Source of the DNA: Nocardiopsis ansamitocini
GTDB lineage: Bacteria > Actinomycetota > Actinomycetes > Streptosporangiales > Streptosporangiaceae
Direction: 5' to 3'
NCBI RefSeq assembly: GCF_030268225.1
Contig: NZ_BSQG01000009.1
Span: forward strand, 1-64,000
Length of the DNA stretch: 64,000 nucleotides
Below are positions 23,552-31,338 of this stretch, piece by piece; the first letter of the stretch is position 1; every line of letters begins with the position of its first letter. The translations under genes and the position numbers were made by a program. The notes under the pieces were generated by a model, which searched no databases, was not told the origin of the DNA, and was given only the letters and a program-made list of their open reading frames with translations.

Positions 23552-26362
23552 CTAGGGCCGGATGGCCGCGGTCACCGCCACGGCGCCGGCCAGGTAGGCG
23601 TCGCCCCGGGAGACCAGGCGCAGGACCGGTGACCGCGGCAACGGCGCCGAGAATCTGACGACGTCGGTGCCGAAGGTCAGCGGTGGCCCGACCGCACCGG
23701 TCGAGGAACTCGCGAAAGCGTTCGCCGGATCGCGGTCTCCGCCCTGCGGTGTCAGCGCTGCACCGTTGAGCAGAACCTGGTCACCGGCGATGCCCGCGTC
23801 CCCTTCGAAGGCCACCACGTCGATGTCGGCCTGCGCACCGGCCGGCAGGAGGCCGCTGAGCGGGAACTCCATCGTCTCTCCCTGGAACACCAGTGACGTG
23901 CCGTCCAGCACCATCGCCTGATTGACGGTGGCCGACGGGTCCTCCACGACCACTACGAGACTCCATCCCGCGTAGGCGGCATAGCCGGTTCGGGTGGGAA
24001 CGTCGCCGACCCACCACTCACCGCCACCGTGACCGCGCACCAGCTCGGTGACGTCGGCGAACGCCTGGTAGGCCGCAAAGCCCGGGAAACGGACCGTGCC
24101 GACCTCCTCGGCCCGCACGGTGGTGAAGGAGTCCGCCCCGGGACCACGGACCTTCGCGCTGGGACTGTGCGGCGTACCGACCCCGGAGAAGTACAGCCCC
24201 GCCCAGCGGACGGAACCACCGGCCGGCAGATCCCAGACCGCCGAACTGGAGGAGGCGGTCGCACGGTCGTCGTCCAGGTCGAGGTGCTGCATGTCCCAGT
24301 GGTCGTTGTTGCGTCGGTCGCCCTCCCGCTGGAGGGCCCGTGCGCACGGGCCCTCCGGTTCCGGCAGGGGCCGGGCACTCGGCGTGGGCCCGGGTTCGGG
24401 CGTCGGCGCGGGGCCGGGTGCGGTGGTGGGGTCGGGTGTGGGCTCCACCTGCTGGGGGGCGGGGAGCGCTCCGGGCGCGGGGTCCGCGCCGTGGCCCGGG
24501 TCGGCCTTCCCGGGTTCGCCCTCGTCCTCACCACCGCCCTCGGGGCCGGTGGACGGGGACGGGGCGGCGTCCTCGACGAGGCCCCGAACCGGTGCAGGAC
24601 GTTCGTCGGCGGGTGCGGGCGCAGTGCGCGGGAAGACGCCCCACGGCCAATCGGCCGACGCGGCCTCGTCGTCCTGATCGACACAGGTCATCAGGGAGTT
24701 GCCGACGGCGAGGCCGCGCACTCTGCCGGCCGCGGCGTACCGGGCGGCGCTCCCCGAGGGATCGACCCCGTTGGCTGCCTCCGCGGTCGCGGTCACTCGT
24801 CCCGAGCGCACCGAGACTCCGGGGCGACCGCCCTCGACAGCGCTGTTGGCCACGTCGACGTCGAGATAGGCGCTGCTGTCCGCCCCCGCGTCCAGAGCCG
24901 AACGCACGCACTCGGCTCCGGTCACCGTGGCGGTACAGCTCCATCCGTCCAGGACGGTCGGATCGGCGGGGTTGACGGGGAAGGCATTGCCCGCCCGCCC
25001 CGAGGAGACCAGGGTCACGCCCGCGGGAAGGGTGACGTCGGCGACGACGTCGTCGACGGTGGTCCCGCCCTCGTTGAGCACTCCGAGCACGACGATCCCG
25101 GGCCGACCGGGGACCAGCGCACCAACCGGGTCGATGTCGGCGACGAAGCGCGGAGGGCTCGGTTCGGACGGGGCCGAGGGGCCCACCGGAGGTCGGGGTC
25201 GGTCCGGTTCCTCGACGGGGTCCGGGGACGGCAGCGGCGGCTGGAGCACCACGGATTCCTCGGGTGCCGGCGGCGGTGCCCCAGCAGGTGACGGTGGAGC
25301 CGGGGCCGCCGGGGCGGGATCGCCTGGCGGGGGCGGGGCCGGGACATCGGGTACCGGTGGGTCGGCGGGCTCCTGGTCGGAGCGGGGCTGGGCGGGCGGC
25401 GCGGCGACCGGAGGCTGCGCGGGACTCGGCCGCACCTGCTCTTCGTTGCTGACCACGGCCAGAGCGGCGGACGCGGCGACCACGGCCACGGCGGTGCCCG
25501 CTGCCACGGCCTGCTGCTGACGTTTGGGCAACCGTCCCCACCACCCTCCCGCCAGCACCCCGCCGGGCAGTGCGGCGAGGTAGGCCGCCGCGGCCGGCCC
25601 CAGGACGAGCGGTGCCATGACTCCGCGCAGTGCGACGTTGACATCCATCAGTTCGGCATAGACGGCACGGCAGTCGGCGCACCCGTCCAGGTGGCGGTCC
25701 ACTGTGGCGGTGTCGCGCTTGGCCAGGCCGCCGCGCACGTAGGCGCCGAGATGGTCCAGAGCAGGACGGCAGGACTCGGCGGGAGCCCCGCCCGCCAGGT
25801 GCATCTGCAAGTACGCCTGGCGCAGCCCTTCGCGTGCCCGGTAAGCCAGCGCGGCCACACTGTTGGCGCTCATTCCCAGGACCGCGGCGACCTCGGCGGG
25901 CTTTTCCCCTTCGATCTCGGTGTGCCACAGGACCGCCTGCCACCGCTCCGGCAGGGACGAGAAGGCCCGCGCGATCAACGAGCGCTCCAGACCGTCGAGC
26001 GCCGGGTCGACGAAGGGCTCGCCGCGGTCGAACGCCTCCATGTCGTCGGTGACGAACTGGCGCTTCTCACCGCGGAACCGGTCGTAGGCGGCGTTGCGCA
26101 CGGCGGTGAGCAGATAGGGGCGGAACCCGTCCTCGGGGCCCCCGCCTCGCTGGACGACGCTGAGCACGCGGGCGAACGCCTCCGAGACGGTGTCGTCCAC
26201 CTCGGATTCGCCGCGCACCAGTTGGCGTGCCAGGCCCCGCGCGGAACCGGCGTGACGCTCGTAGAGCGCGGCGTAAGCCTCCGTGTCACCGCCTCGAACA
26301 GCAGCTATGAGCTGATTGTCACCAATGGCCGACTCAACGTGATCGTTCAACGCGTCAGTCAT
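23552..26362 (-). CDS. ECF sigma factor fused to zinc anti-sigma-like domain, TM helix and extracytoplasmic adhesin-type domains
   Basis: 936 aa in one frame. Residues 15-100: sigma region 2 (DDTVSEAFARVL); 125-187: sigma region 4 (LPERWQAVLWH ... AEVAAVLGMSANSVAALAYRAREGL). Residues 198-231: C198-x25-H224-x3-C228-x2-C231, a zinc anti-sigma (ZAS/zf-HC2) signature. Membrane helix about 285-305 (AVAAGTAVAVVAASAALAVV). Then a Pro-rich linker (311-405), a DUF11-like beta domain (about 407-525), a second Pro-rich linker (about 590-680), and a C-terminal domain like those of secreted actinobacterial adhesins (VRWAGLYFSG ... GYAAYAGWSLVVVVEDP). Sigma factor, inhibitor, anchor and sensor are thus one molecule; release of the sigma part would need proteolysis or a conformational switch. 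Related TM-bearing ECF groups (such as ECF52/53) are known. Confidence 0.9.
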   Translation of the reverse strand: MTDALNDHVESAIGDNQLIAAVRGGDTEAYAALYERHAGSARGLARQLVRGESEVDDTVSEAFARVLSVVQRGGGPEDGFRPYLLTAVRNAAYDRFRGEKRQFVTDDMEAFDRGEPFVDPALDGLERSLIARAFSSLPERWQAVLWHTEIEGEKPAEVAAVLGMSANSVAALAYRAREGLRQAYLQMHLAGGAPAESCRPALDHLGAYVRGGLAKRDTATVDRHLDGCADCRAVYAELMDVNVALRGVMAPLVLGPAAAAYLAALPGGVLAGGWWGRLPKRQQQAVAAGTAVAVVAASAALAVVSNEEQVRPSPAQPPVAAPPAQPRSDQEPADPPVPDVPAPPPPGDPAPAAPAPPSPAGAPPPAPEESVVLQPPLPSPDPVEEPDRPRPPVGPSAPSEPSPPRFVADIDPVGALVPGRPGIVVLGVLNEGGTTVDDVVADVTLPAGVTLVSSGRAGNAFPVNPADPTVLDGWSCTATVTGAECVRSALDAGADSSAYLDVDVANSAVEGGRPGVSVRSGRVTATAEAANGVDPSGSAARYAAAGRVRGLAVGNSLMTCVDQDDEAASADWPWGVFPRTAPAPADERPAPVRGLVEDAAPSPSTGPEGGGEDEGEPGKADPGHGADPAPGALPAPQQVEPTPDPTTAPGPAPTPEPGPTPSARPLPEPEGPCARALQREGDRRNNDHWDMQHLDLDDDRATASSSSAVWDLPAGGSVRWAGLYFSGVGTPHSPSAKVRGPGADSFTTVRAEEVGTVRFPGFAAYQAFADVTELVRGHGGGEWWVGDVPTRTGYAAYAGWSLVVVVEDPSATVNQAMVLDGTSLVFQGETMEFPLSGLLPAGAQADIDVVAFEGDAGIAGDQVLLNGAALTPQGGDRDPANAFASSSTGAVGPPLTFGTDVVRFSAPLPRSPVLRLVSRGDAYLAGAVAVTAAIRP

Positions 26363-26671
26363 GCCCCGTACCCCTTCGGCGGCAACGTCCGCTGCCGGTC
26401 ACATCGTGGATTGCGGGCGCACGCCCCCTCGGGAGGGGCGCGGCGCCGGGCCGCGGCGGCGTGCCCGGAACCGCCGTGGGTCGGCTGCTCCCGGTAACCG
26501 CGCGGGCCAGGTGGTTCGAAAAGTGCGTCCGAAAGAAAATATCCCGTATCTCGCGTCATAGCCGCCACCGATCTCCGTGTTTAGGGGTGAAGGCGTTCGG
26601 ACGGGCCCGTATGCGTCGGGGGCAGGGCCCGTCCGAACCCCTCATCGGACCGTCAGGATCAGGAGGCAGGC
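26363..26671. other. Divergent promoter region of the sigma fusion and GGDEF-like genes
   Basis: 309 bp. An AT-rich patch at about 26530-26560 (GAAAGAAAATATCCCG...) lies midway and is the best promoter candidate. The plus-strand half holds the hairpin 26595-26638. No recognised operator. Confidence 0.4.
26595..26638 (+). promoter_or_regulatory. Long hairpin in the leader of the GGDEF-like gene
   Basis: Perfect 14-bp inverted repeat GTTCGGACGGGCCC (26595-26608) / GGGCCCGTCCGAAC (26625-26638) with a 16-nt loop, ending 33 nt before the ATG at 26672 and 18-20 nt before its AGGAGG SD. Placed where an attenuator or a translational regulator would sit; could also be a DNA site. Confidence 0.5.
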
Positions 26672-27421
26672 ATGGAGGGTTCCGGCACGGAGGGCCCGAA
26701 CCTGGTGGGCCACGCGGACGCGGGCACCACCGGGAGACTGCGCGCGCTCTGGTGCCGTCGCAGTCGCCAAACCGGTTGGGAGCCGCCCGACGACTGGTGG
26801 ACGCCCGCGGTGGACTCCGTGTGCCGGGCGGCGGAGACCGGAAACGGTCTGGTGGAAGCGTGCACGCGCTTCGGCCGGGCACGCGCCCGCTCCGGAGTGG
26901 GCGTCGGCGCGGCACTGGACGACTTCCTCGCCCTCGGCGACGTGCTGCGCTGGCCCAGACCTCCGGCTTCCTTGGTGAAAGCCCTGGTGGAGGGATGGGT
27001 CGACGGGGGCCGGTCCAGCGACGACTGCCTGGACCCGCTGACCGGGCTGACCACCATGGCCTACCTGCGGACCAGGTTGGGCGAGTTGTATCGGAGCACC
27101 GCCCCGGAGCTGACCCACCGCCTGCTGATCATCGGACTGGAGGCGGGGATCGATCCGTGGCGGCGGACCGCGCGGCTGATCATGCTGGGGCACGAGATGC
27201 GGCGCCGTTTTCCGCGGGGGGAAACGTTGTCGCTGCTGAGCCGTACCCGGATCGGAGTGCTCGCCCCCACCGGCCCCGATCTCGACGCGCATGTCCGCGT
27301 CCTGCGCGTCGAGCTGTCGCGTGCGCACGGGGCGGAGCTCTGGAGCGTCCCAATGCCCCCGACCCACTCGGAGGCACTGTCTTTCCTCGATGACGTGGGG
27401 AAACCCCCCATGCTCAGATAA
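26672..27421 (+). CDS. Degenerate GGDEF-like domain protein
   Basis: 249 aa, ATG preceded by AGGAGG (spacing 6-7). Residues about 118-135 read DPLTGLTTMAYLRTRLGEL, the opening signature of GGDEF (diguanylate cyclase) domains, followed by a strand-like LLIIGLEA. The G-G-D/E-E-F active loop itself is absent, so cyclase activity is not expected. N-terminal about 110 residues are Trp/Arg-rich and unassigned. Soluble, no membrane segment. Divergent from the sigma fusion gene. Possibly a nucleotide-binding or protein-interaction relic, function unknown. Confidence 0.72.
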   Translation: MEGSGTEGPNLVGHADAGTTGRLRALWCRRSRQTGWEPPDDWWTPAVDSVCRAAETGNGLVEACTRFGRARARSGVGVGAALDDFLALGDVLRWPRPPASLVKALVEGWVDGGRSSDDCLDPLTGLTTMAYLRTRLGELYRSTAPELTHRLLIIGLEAGIDPWRRTARLIMLGHEMRRRFPRGETLSLLSRTRIGVLAPTGPDLDAHVRVLRVELSRAHGAELWSVPMPPTHSEALSFLDDVGKPPMLR

Positions 27422-27450
27422 CCGACCCCCCTACGCCGTCGATGTCGTGC

Positions 27451-27700
27451 GGTCCCGCAGAGGGGGCGGGACCCGGCGTCGGCGGCCCGGCCGGTCCAGG
27501 CGTACCCCGCAGAGGGGACGGGGGCCTGGACCGGTCCCGATGGAAACGCCGCCGAGGCGGTAGCAGCGGTCTTCTGGCCCGGCTCATCAGGGCGGCCGCT
27601 CGCCCGATCGGCGTTTCCCATGGCACCGGGCGGTGTGGGGACACCGCCCGGTGCCCGTGTCGGAGTGCGCCCGCGAAGGGGAGTGCGGGCGCGCTCCGAC
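27451..27700. repeat. Cluster of four consecutive strong inverted repeats
   Basis: (1) GGTCCCGC 27451-27458 / GCGGGACC 27466-27473. (2) CCGGTCCAGGC 27491-27501 / GCCTGGACCGG 27524-27534. (3) GGCACCGGGCGGTGT 27622-27636 / ACACCGCCCGGTGCC 27641-27655, perfect 15 bp with a GGGG loop. (4) TCGGAGTGCGCCCGC / GCGGGCGCGCTCCGA at about 27660-27699, one mismatch. The first two share a CCCGCAGAGGGG core. No ORF fits. They fill the gap between the GGDEF-like gene and the TetR gene; one or more may terminate transcription. Confidence 0.7.
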
Positions 27701-27792
27701 AACCACCACGCTCACAGCCCCCACTCCGGCCGGGGGTGGTTCAGGGACGCATACAGGTAAACCCTGATTGCCTTTCGACCCGGCGTGTTAAA

Positions 27793-27812
27793 TTCTGGCC
27801 ATGTGGCCAGAA
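27793..27812. promoter_or_regulatory. Perfect 20-bp palindrome over the TetR start codon (probable operator)
   Basis: TTCTGGCCATGTGGCCAGAA, arms of 8 bp around ATGT, whose ATG is the start codon of the tetR gene. A TTAAAT at 27788-27793 is correctly placed as a -10 element for transcription starting at that ATG, and no SD is present, so the mRNA is probably leaderless. Binding of the regulator here would block its own transcript and that of the downstream acyltransferase. Confidence 0.7.
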
Positions 27813-28445
27813 AATAATTCAGACGGTCAGGAAACTCCTCCTCGGCGTTCATTCATCGAAGAGGCCCGGAGGGCGCAGATCATCGGAGCCGCCATCACCA
27901 CCATCGCCGAGACGGGGTTCGACGCGGCATCGCTGGCGCAGATCGCCGCGCGGGCGGGGATCAGCAAAGGCGTCATCTCCTACCATTTCGCCGGAAAGGA
28001 CGAACTGATGGAGCAGGTAGTGACCCAGGTCTACACCTCCGTCACCGAGTCCACGCTGCCGCGGGTCCTGGAACAGGAAAGCGCAATCGCGATGCTGCGC
28101 ACGCACATCCTGACCATCGCCGCGTACATGCGCGACCATCGCGAGCAGTTGATGGCCCTGCGGGAGATCTTCACCAAATTCCGCACCCCCGAGGGTCGCC
28201 CCCATTACGGGATCACGGCCAATGAAGGGATCTACGAGGCCCTGGAAGGTCTTTACCGCGCGGGCCAGGACAGCGGCGAGTTCCGCCCGTTCGACACCAG
28301 GGTGATGGCGGTCAGCCAGCAGGCCGGCATCGACAGCATGTTCGACTACTGGGCCACACACCCCGACCACGACCTGGACATACACGCCCGCGAACTGGCC
28401 GACCTGTTCGAGTACGCGGTCCGCCCGCAGTCGCCCGGCCCCTGA
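27801..28445 (+). CDS. TetR/AcrR-family transcriptional regulator
   Basis: 214 aa. N-terminal helix-turn-helix: RRAQIIGAAITTIAETGFDAASL leads into the recognition region IAARAGISKGVISYHFAGKDEL (residues about 37-60), typical TetR. The remaining helices form the ligand pocket, class unknown. The start codon lies inside a perfect palindrome, suggesting autoregulation. The acyltransferase gene starts 33 bp downstream on the same strand with its own SD-like GGAAAGG, so the pair is an operon, and the acyltransferase or its product is the likely regulatory target. Confidence 0.93.
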   Translation: MWPENNSDGQETPPRRSFIEEARRAQIIGAAITTIAETGFDAASLAQIAARAGISKGVISYHFAGKDELMEQVVTQVYTSVTESTLPRVLEQESAIAMLRTHILTIAAYMRDHREQLMALREIFTKFRTPEGRPHYGITANEGIYEALEGLYRAGQDSGEFRPFDTRVMAVSQQAGIDSMFDYWATHPDHDLDIHARELADLFEYAVRPQSPGP

Positions 28446-28478
28446 CCGGTCCCCAGCAGAACGGAAAGGTCCTCCCCC

Positions 28479-29666
28479 ATGACCGAACAGATCGAGCCGA
28501 CAAAGGACGCCGCTCGCGCGGACGCCGCCCCTGCTCCACCCGAACGACTGTTCTTCGTCGACAACCTGCGCATCCTGCTGACGGTGCTGGTGGTCCTGCA
28601 CCACGTCGCCGTCACCTACGGAAACATCGGATTCTGGTTCTACGCCGAGCCCGCACAGGACCCCTCCGGTACGGCGCTGGACGTACTGGTGATAGTGAAC
28701 CAGGCATTCTTCATGGGGTTCTTCTTCATGATCTCGGCCTACTTCGTCCCCGGTTCGCACGACCGGAGGGGGACCAGGGCCTTCGTGCGCGAGCGGCTGA
28801 TCCGGCTGGGCATCCCGCTTTTGCTCTTCCTCCTGCTGCTGCGTCCCCTCCTCATGATGGGGGTCTACCCGATGGTCCAGGAGATGGCGGCGGCGGAAGG
28901 CGCGGAGATGCCCTTCTGGCTGTTCTACATCGTCACCTGGAACCCGGGGCCGCTGTGGTTCGTGGAGGTGCTCCTGGTGTTCTCCTTCGGCTATGTGCTC
29001 GTGCGGCGCTTCAGGAGAAACCGGTCCACCACCCCGGCGACCGCTGCCCCCTCCCCCCGGCCCGAAAGACTGCCCGGCCCGTGGTCGGTGGTCGGTTTCG
29101 TCGCCGGACTCGCGCTGTTCACCTACGTGTGGCGCATCGTGGCACCTGCGCAGTACTGGCCGGTGGTCGGCCTGCCCAGCGCGCAGTACCTGCCGCAGTA
29201 CGTCACGCTGTTCGTGGTCGGCCTGATCGCCTTCCGCCAGGACTGGTTCCGACGGGTCCCCCGCTCAGCGGGATGGGCCGGTTTCGCCGTGGCCGCCGTC
29301 GCGCTTGCCGGGTACCTCGGCCTGCTCTCGCTCCTGGGCGACGCGGCGACCCAGCCCGCGAGCTGGCAGACGCTCGTCCGCATCACCGTCGAGGGCGCCT
29401 TCACCACGGGGGTGATCCTGGGGTTGGTCGTGCTGTTCCGCGAGTACTTCAACCGCCAGGGACGGTTGGCCCGCTTCCTCACCGAGAACGCCTTCGCCGT
29501 GTTCGTCTTCCACCCGCTGGTGTTGGTCGGACTCGGTTACGCGTTCGGCGGATGGCAGGCGATCGCCGTCGCGAAGTTCGCCGTGGTCGGCCTGCTGGCT
29601 CTTCCGTTGTGCTGGGCGCTGGGCGCCCTCGTTCGGTCGCTGCCCTACGCCAAACGGGTGTTCTGA
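28479..29666 (+). CDS. Membrane acyltransferase, acyltransferase-3 family
   Basis: 395 aa with about 10 membrane helices. N-terminal FFVDNLRILLTVLVVLHHVAVTYG contains the Arg and His-His pair conserved in acyltransferase-3/OafA-type enzymes, and QAFFMGFFFMISAYFVPGS follows. The family transfers acyl groups (acetyl, succinyl and others) to sugars or polymers at the membrane, here with an acceptor that cannot be read from sequence. Co-transcribed with the TetR regulator upstream. A strong bidirectional terminator follows. Confidence 0.88.
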   Translation: MTEQIEPTKDAARADAAPAPPERLFFVDNLRILLTVLVVLHHVAVTYGNIGFWFYAEPAQDPSGTALDVLVIVNQAFFMGFFFMISAYFVPGSHDRRGTRAFVRERLIRLGIPLLLFLLLLRPLLMMGVYPMVQEMAAAEGAEMPFWLFYIVTWNPGPLWFVEVLLVFSFGYVLVRRFRRNRSTTPATAAPSPRPERLPGPWSVVGFVAGLALFTYVWRIVAPAQYWPVVGLPSAQYLPQYVTLFVVGLIAFRQDWFRRVPRSAGWAGFAVAAVALAGYLGLLSLLGDAATQPASWQTLVRITVEGAFTTGVILGLVVLFREYFNRQGRLARFLTENAFAVFVFHPLVLVGLGYAFGGWQAIAVAKFAVVGLLALPLCWALGALVRSLPYAKRVF

Positions 29667-29686
29667 CTCCGGACCCCGCTGGTCAT

Positions 29687-29730
29687 GGCCTTTTGTGCCC
29701 CGGACCCGCGTGTTCGGGGCACAAAAGGCC
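29687..29730. terminator. Bidirectional intrinsic terminator
   Basis: Perfect 16-bp stem GGCCTTTTGTGCCCCG (29687-29702) / CGGGGCACAAAAGGCC (29715-29730), 12-nt loop. The A/T tracts in the stem give U-rich 3' halves on both strands. Lies between the acyltransferase gene and the convergent hydrolase-fold gene. Confidence 0.88.
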
Positions 29731-29750
29731 GGACCGGCGCGGACGGGGGC

Positions 29751-30341
29751 TCAGAGCTCGGCGACCAGGGCGAGCAGTTCGCCGGCAAGAGGTCGGCCGG
29801 CGGCCTCCCGAACCGGCCAACCGCGCAAGGCGGCCAGATGGGCCGAGTGCGCATAGCGCTCGGCGGTACGCAGGTAGCCACAGGGGGCGTCGGGCCAGTC
29901 GTGCGCGGACGGCAGCGGCTCGGTGAAGAACTCCGGAGGACGAGGACGTTCCGGAGAGGCCGTCTCGACGTGGAGTTGGGCGGTGGCCAACTCGGCCCTG
30001 GTCGCCGCTCCCGGCTGCGGGAGCAGGGCGTCGACCAGCACATAACCCGCGATCTGGCGGTGCGCTGCCCGCTGTGCGGCCGCGACCAGGGGCAGCAGTG
30101 GCCCTGCGGCGCCTGCGGCGACCAGCAGGACCGGTCCGGCCGGCTCGGCAGCCGCGATCTCCAGAGCGGCACGGGCCACGTAGCGGGCCGCGAACGGGGG
30201 ACGGTCGTCGTCGGTGATCTCCGCGATCAGGGTCTGGGCTCCGAGGTCGGCGAGGTCGCGCGGCAATTCCGCCCAGTCCGCCGCATCACCCAGGGGGCTG
30301 TGGAGCAATACCAGGAGTCCGGGTGCCTCGTAGCCGCTCAC
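29751..30341 (-). CDS. Alpha/beta-hydrolase-fold protein lacking the nucleophile
   Basis: 196 aa from GTG 30341, whose GTGA overlaps the cutA stop. The first strand and oxyanion turn (LLVLLHSPLGDAADWAELP) and the helix after the elbow are recognisable. Where GxSxG should be, the sequence reads VLLVAAGAAGPLLPL, so no serine nucleophile is present, and it is shorter than usual. Probably a non-catalytic member of the fold. The longer open frame reaching 31037 is not used because it crosses cutA and pyrE. Translationally coupled to cutA. Confidence 0.7.
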   Translation of the reverse strand: MSGYEAPGLLVLLHSPLGDAADWAELPRDLADLGAQTLIAEITDDDRPPFAARYVARAALEIAAAEPAGPVLLVAAGAAGPLLPLVAAAQRAAHRQIAGYVLVDALLPQPGAATRAELATAQLHVETASPERPRPPEFFTEPLPSAHDWPDAPCGYLRTAERYAHSAHLAALRGWPVREAAGRPLAGELLALVAEL

Positions 30342-30682
30342 TCCTCGCCCCGGGTGCTCTCGGCTACCCAGTCCAGGTACTCGGGGTGACCGCCTTCGAT
30401 GGGCACGGCGATGATCTCCGGCACATCGTAGGAGTGGTGGTCGGCGAGGTACGCGGTGAGCTCGGCGAAGCGGCCACCCGTGGTCTTGAGGACCAGGCGC
30501 CACTCCTCTTCGGCCTGGATCTGACCGGCCCAGCGGTAGACGCTGGTGATGGGGCCGCTGATCTGGGCACAGGCGGCCAGCCGCGCCGCGACGACACCGT
30601 CGGCCAGACGGCGGGCCTCGTCCCGGCTGCCCGCCGCGACCTCCACGCGCAGGTAATCGTCGCCACCGTCGCCAAACGCCAT
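30338..30682 (-). CDS. cutA: Divalent-cation tolerance protein CutA
   Basis: 114 aa, full-length CutA1. Motifs RLADGVVAARLAACAQISGPITSVYRWAG (the C-x-x and Y-x-W core) and W-x-L-x-x-K-T (EEEWRLVLKTT), then HSYDVPEIIAVPI, are diagnostic. CutA forms a ferredoxin-like trimer in the cytoplasm; it is linked to copper tolerance in E. coli but its core role is unsettled. SD GAGGAGG precedes ATG 30682. It shares a 52-bp divergent promoter region with pyrE. Confidence 0.95.
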   Translation of the reverse strand: MAFGDGGDDYLRVEVAAGSRDEARRLADGVVAARLAACAQISGPITSVYRWAGQIQAEEEWRLVLKTTGGRFAELTAYLADHHSYDVPEIIAVPIEGGHPEYLDWVAESTRGEE

Positions 30683-30734
30683 TGGTGCCTCCTCGGCTGC
30701 TCAGGGGTGACCGGCACGTCCTAGGCTCGGTCCC

Positions 30735-31268
30735 ATGAGCGACCGCGACGATCTCCTTCGACAGATCAACGATAAAGCCGTGGTGCACGGCAAAGTGACC
30801 CTCTCCTCCGGCCGCGAGGCCGACTACTACGTGGACCTGCGTCGGATCACGCTGGACGGCGAAAGCGCGCCGCTGGTGGGGCGGGTACTGCTGGAGGCCA
30901 CAGCGGACCTGGACTACGACGCCGTGGGCGGTCTGACCCTGGGTGCCGACCCGGTGGCAGCCGCCATGCTGCACGCCTCTGCCGCGCGCGGACGCCGTCT
31001 CGACGCCTTCGTGGTGCGCAAGGCCGGGAAGGCGCACGGTCTCCAGCGCCGCGTGGAGGGCCCGGACGTCAGGGGGCGGCGAGTCCTCGCGGTGGAGGAC
31101 ACCTCGACCACCGGGGGATCGGTGCTGGCCGCGGTCGAGGCGTTGCGCGAGGCCGGGGCCGAGGTCGTCGGCGTGGCGGTCATCGTCGACCGGGGCGCGC
31201 GGGACGCGGTTGTCGCCGAGGGTCTGGAGTACCGCACCGCTTACACGGCCGAGGATCTGGACATCTAG
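30735..31268 (+). CDS. pyrE: Orotate phosphoribosyltransferase
   Basis: 177 aa, usual length. Catalyses orotate + PRPP to OMP in pyrimidine synthesis. PRPP-binding loop VLAVEDTSTTGGSVL, flexible-loop Lys/Arg region VVRKAGKAHG, and the N-terminal substrate segment VTLSSGREADYYVDLRR are all present. Monocistronic, away from the other pyr genes, as is usual in this group of bacteria. A terminator hairpin follows at 31287-31313. Confidence 0.96.
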   Translation: MSDRDDLLRQINDKAVVHGKVTLSSGREADYYVDLRRITLDGESAPLVGRVLLEATADLDYDAVGGLTLGADPVAAAMLHASAARGRRLDAFVVRKAGKAHGLQRRVEGPDVRGRRVLAVEDTSTTGGSVLAAVEALREAGAEVVGVAVIVDRGARDAVVAEGLEYRTAYTAEDLDI

Positions 31269-31286
31269 TCGGGGCAGGGCAGGAAG

Positions 31287-31313
31287 CCGCCCCCGCTCTT
31301 CGCGCGGGGGCGG
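31287..31313. terminator. Terminator between pyrE and the convergent gene
   Basis: Perfect 10-bp stem CCGCCCCCGC (31287-31296) / GCGGGGGCGG (31304-31313) with loop TCTTCGC, 18 bp after the pyrE stop. Confidence 0.8.
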
Positions 31314-31338
31314 TCAAGGTCTGGTCGGCCGGAGCGGC

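Noticed and set aside
29751-31037. 428-codon minus-strand ORF as one protein
   Set aside because: Only the last 196 codons look coding; the upstream part overlaps cutA in another frame and pyrE antisense. The GTG coupled to the cutA stop is the better start.
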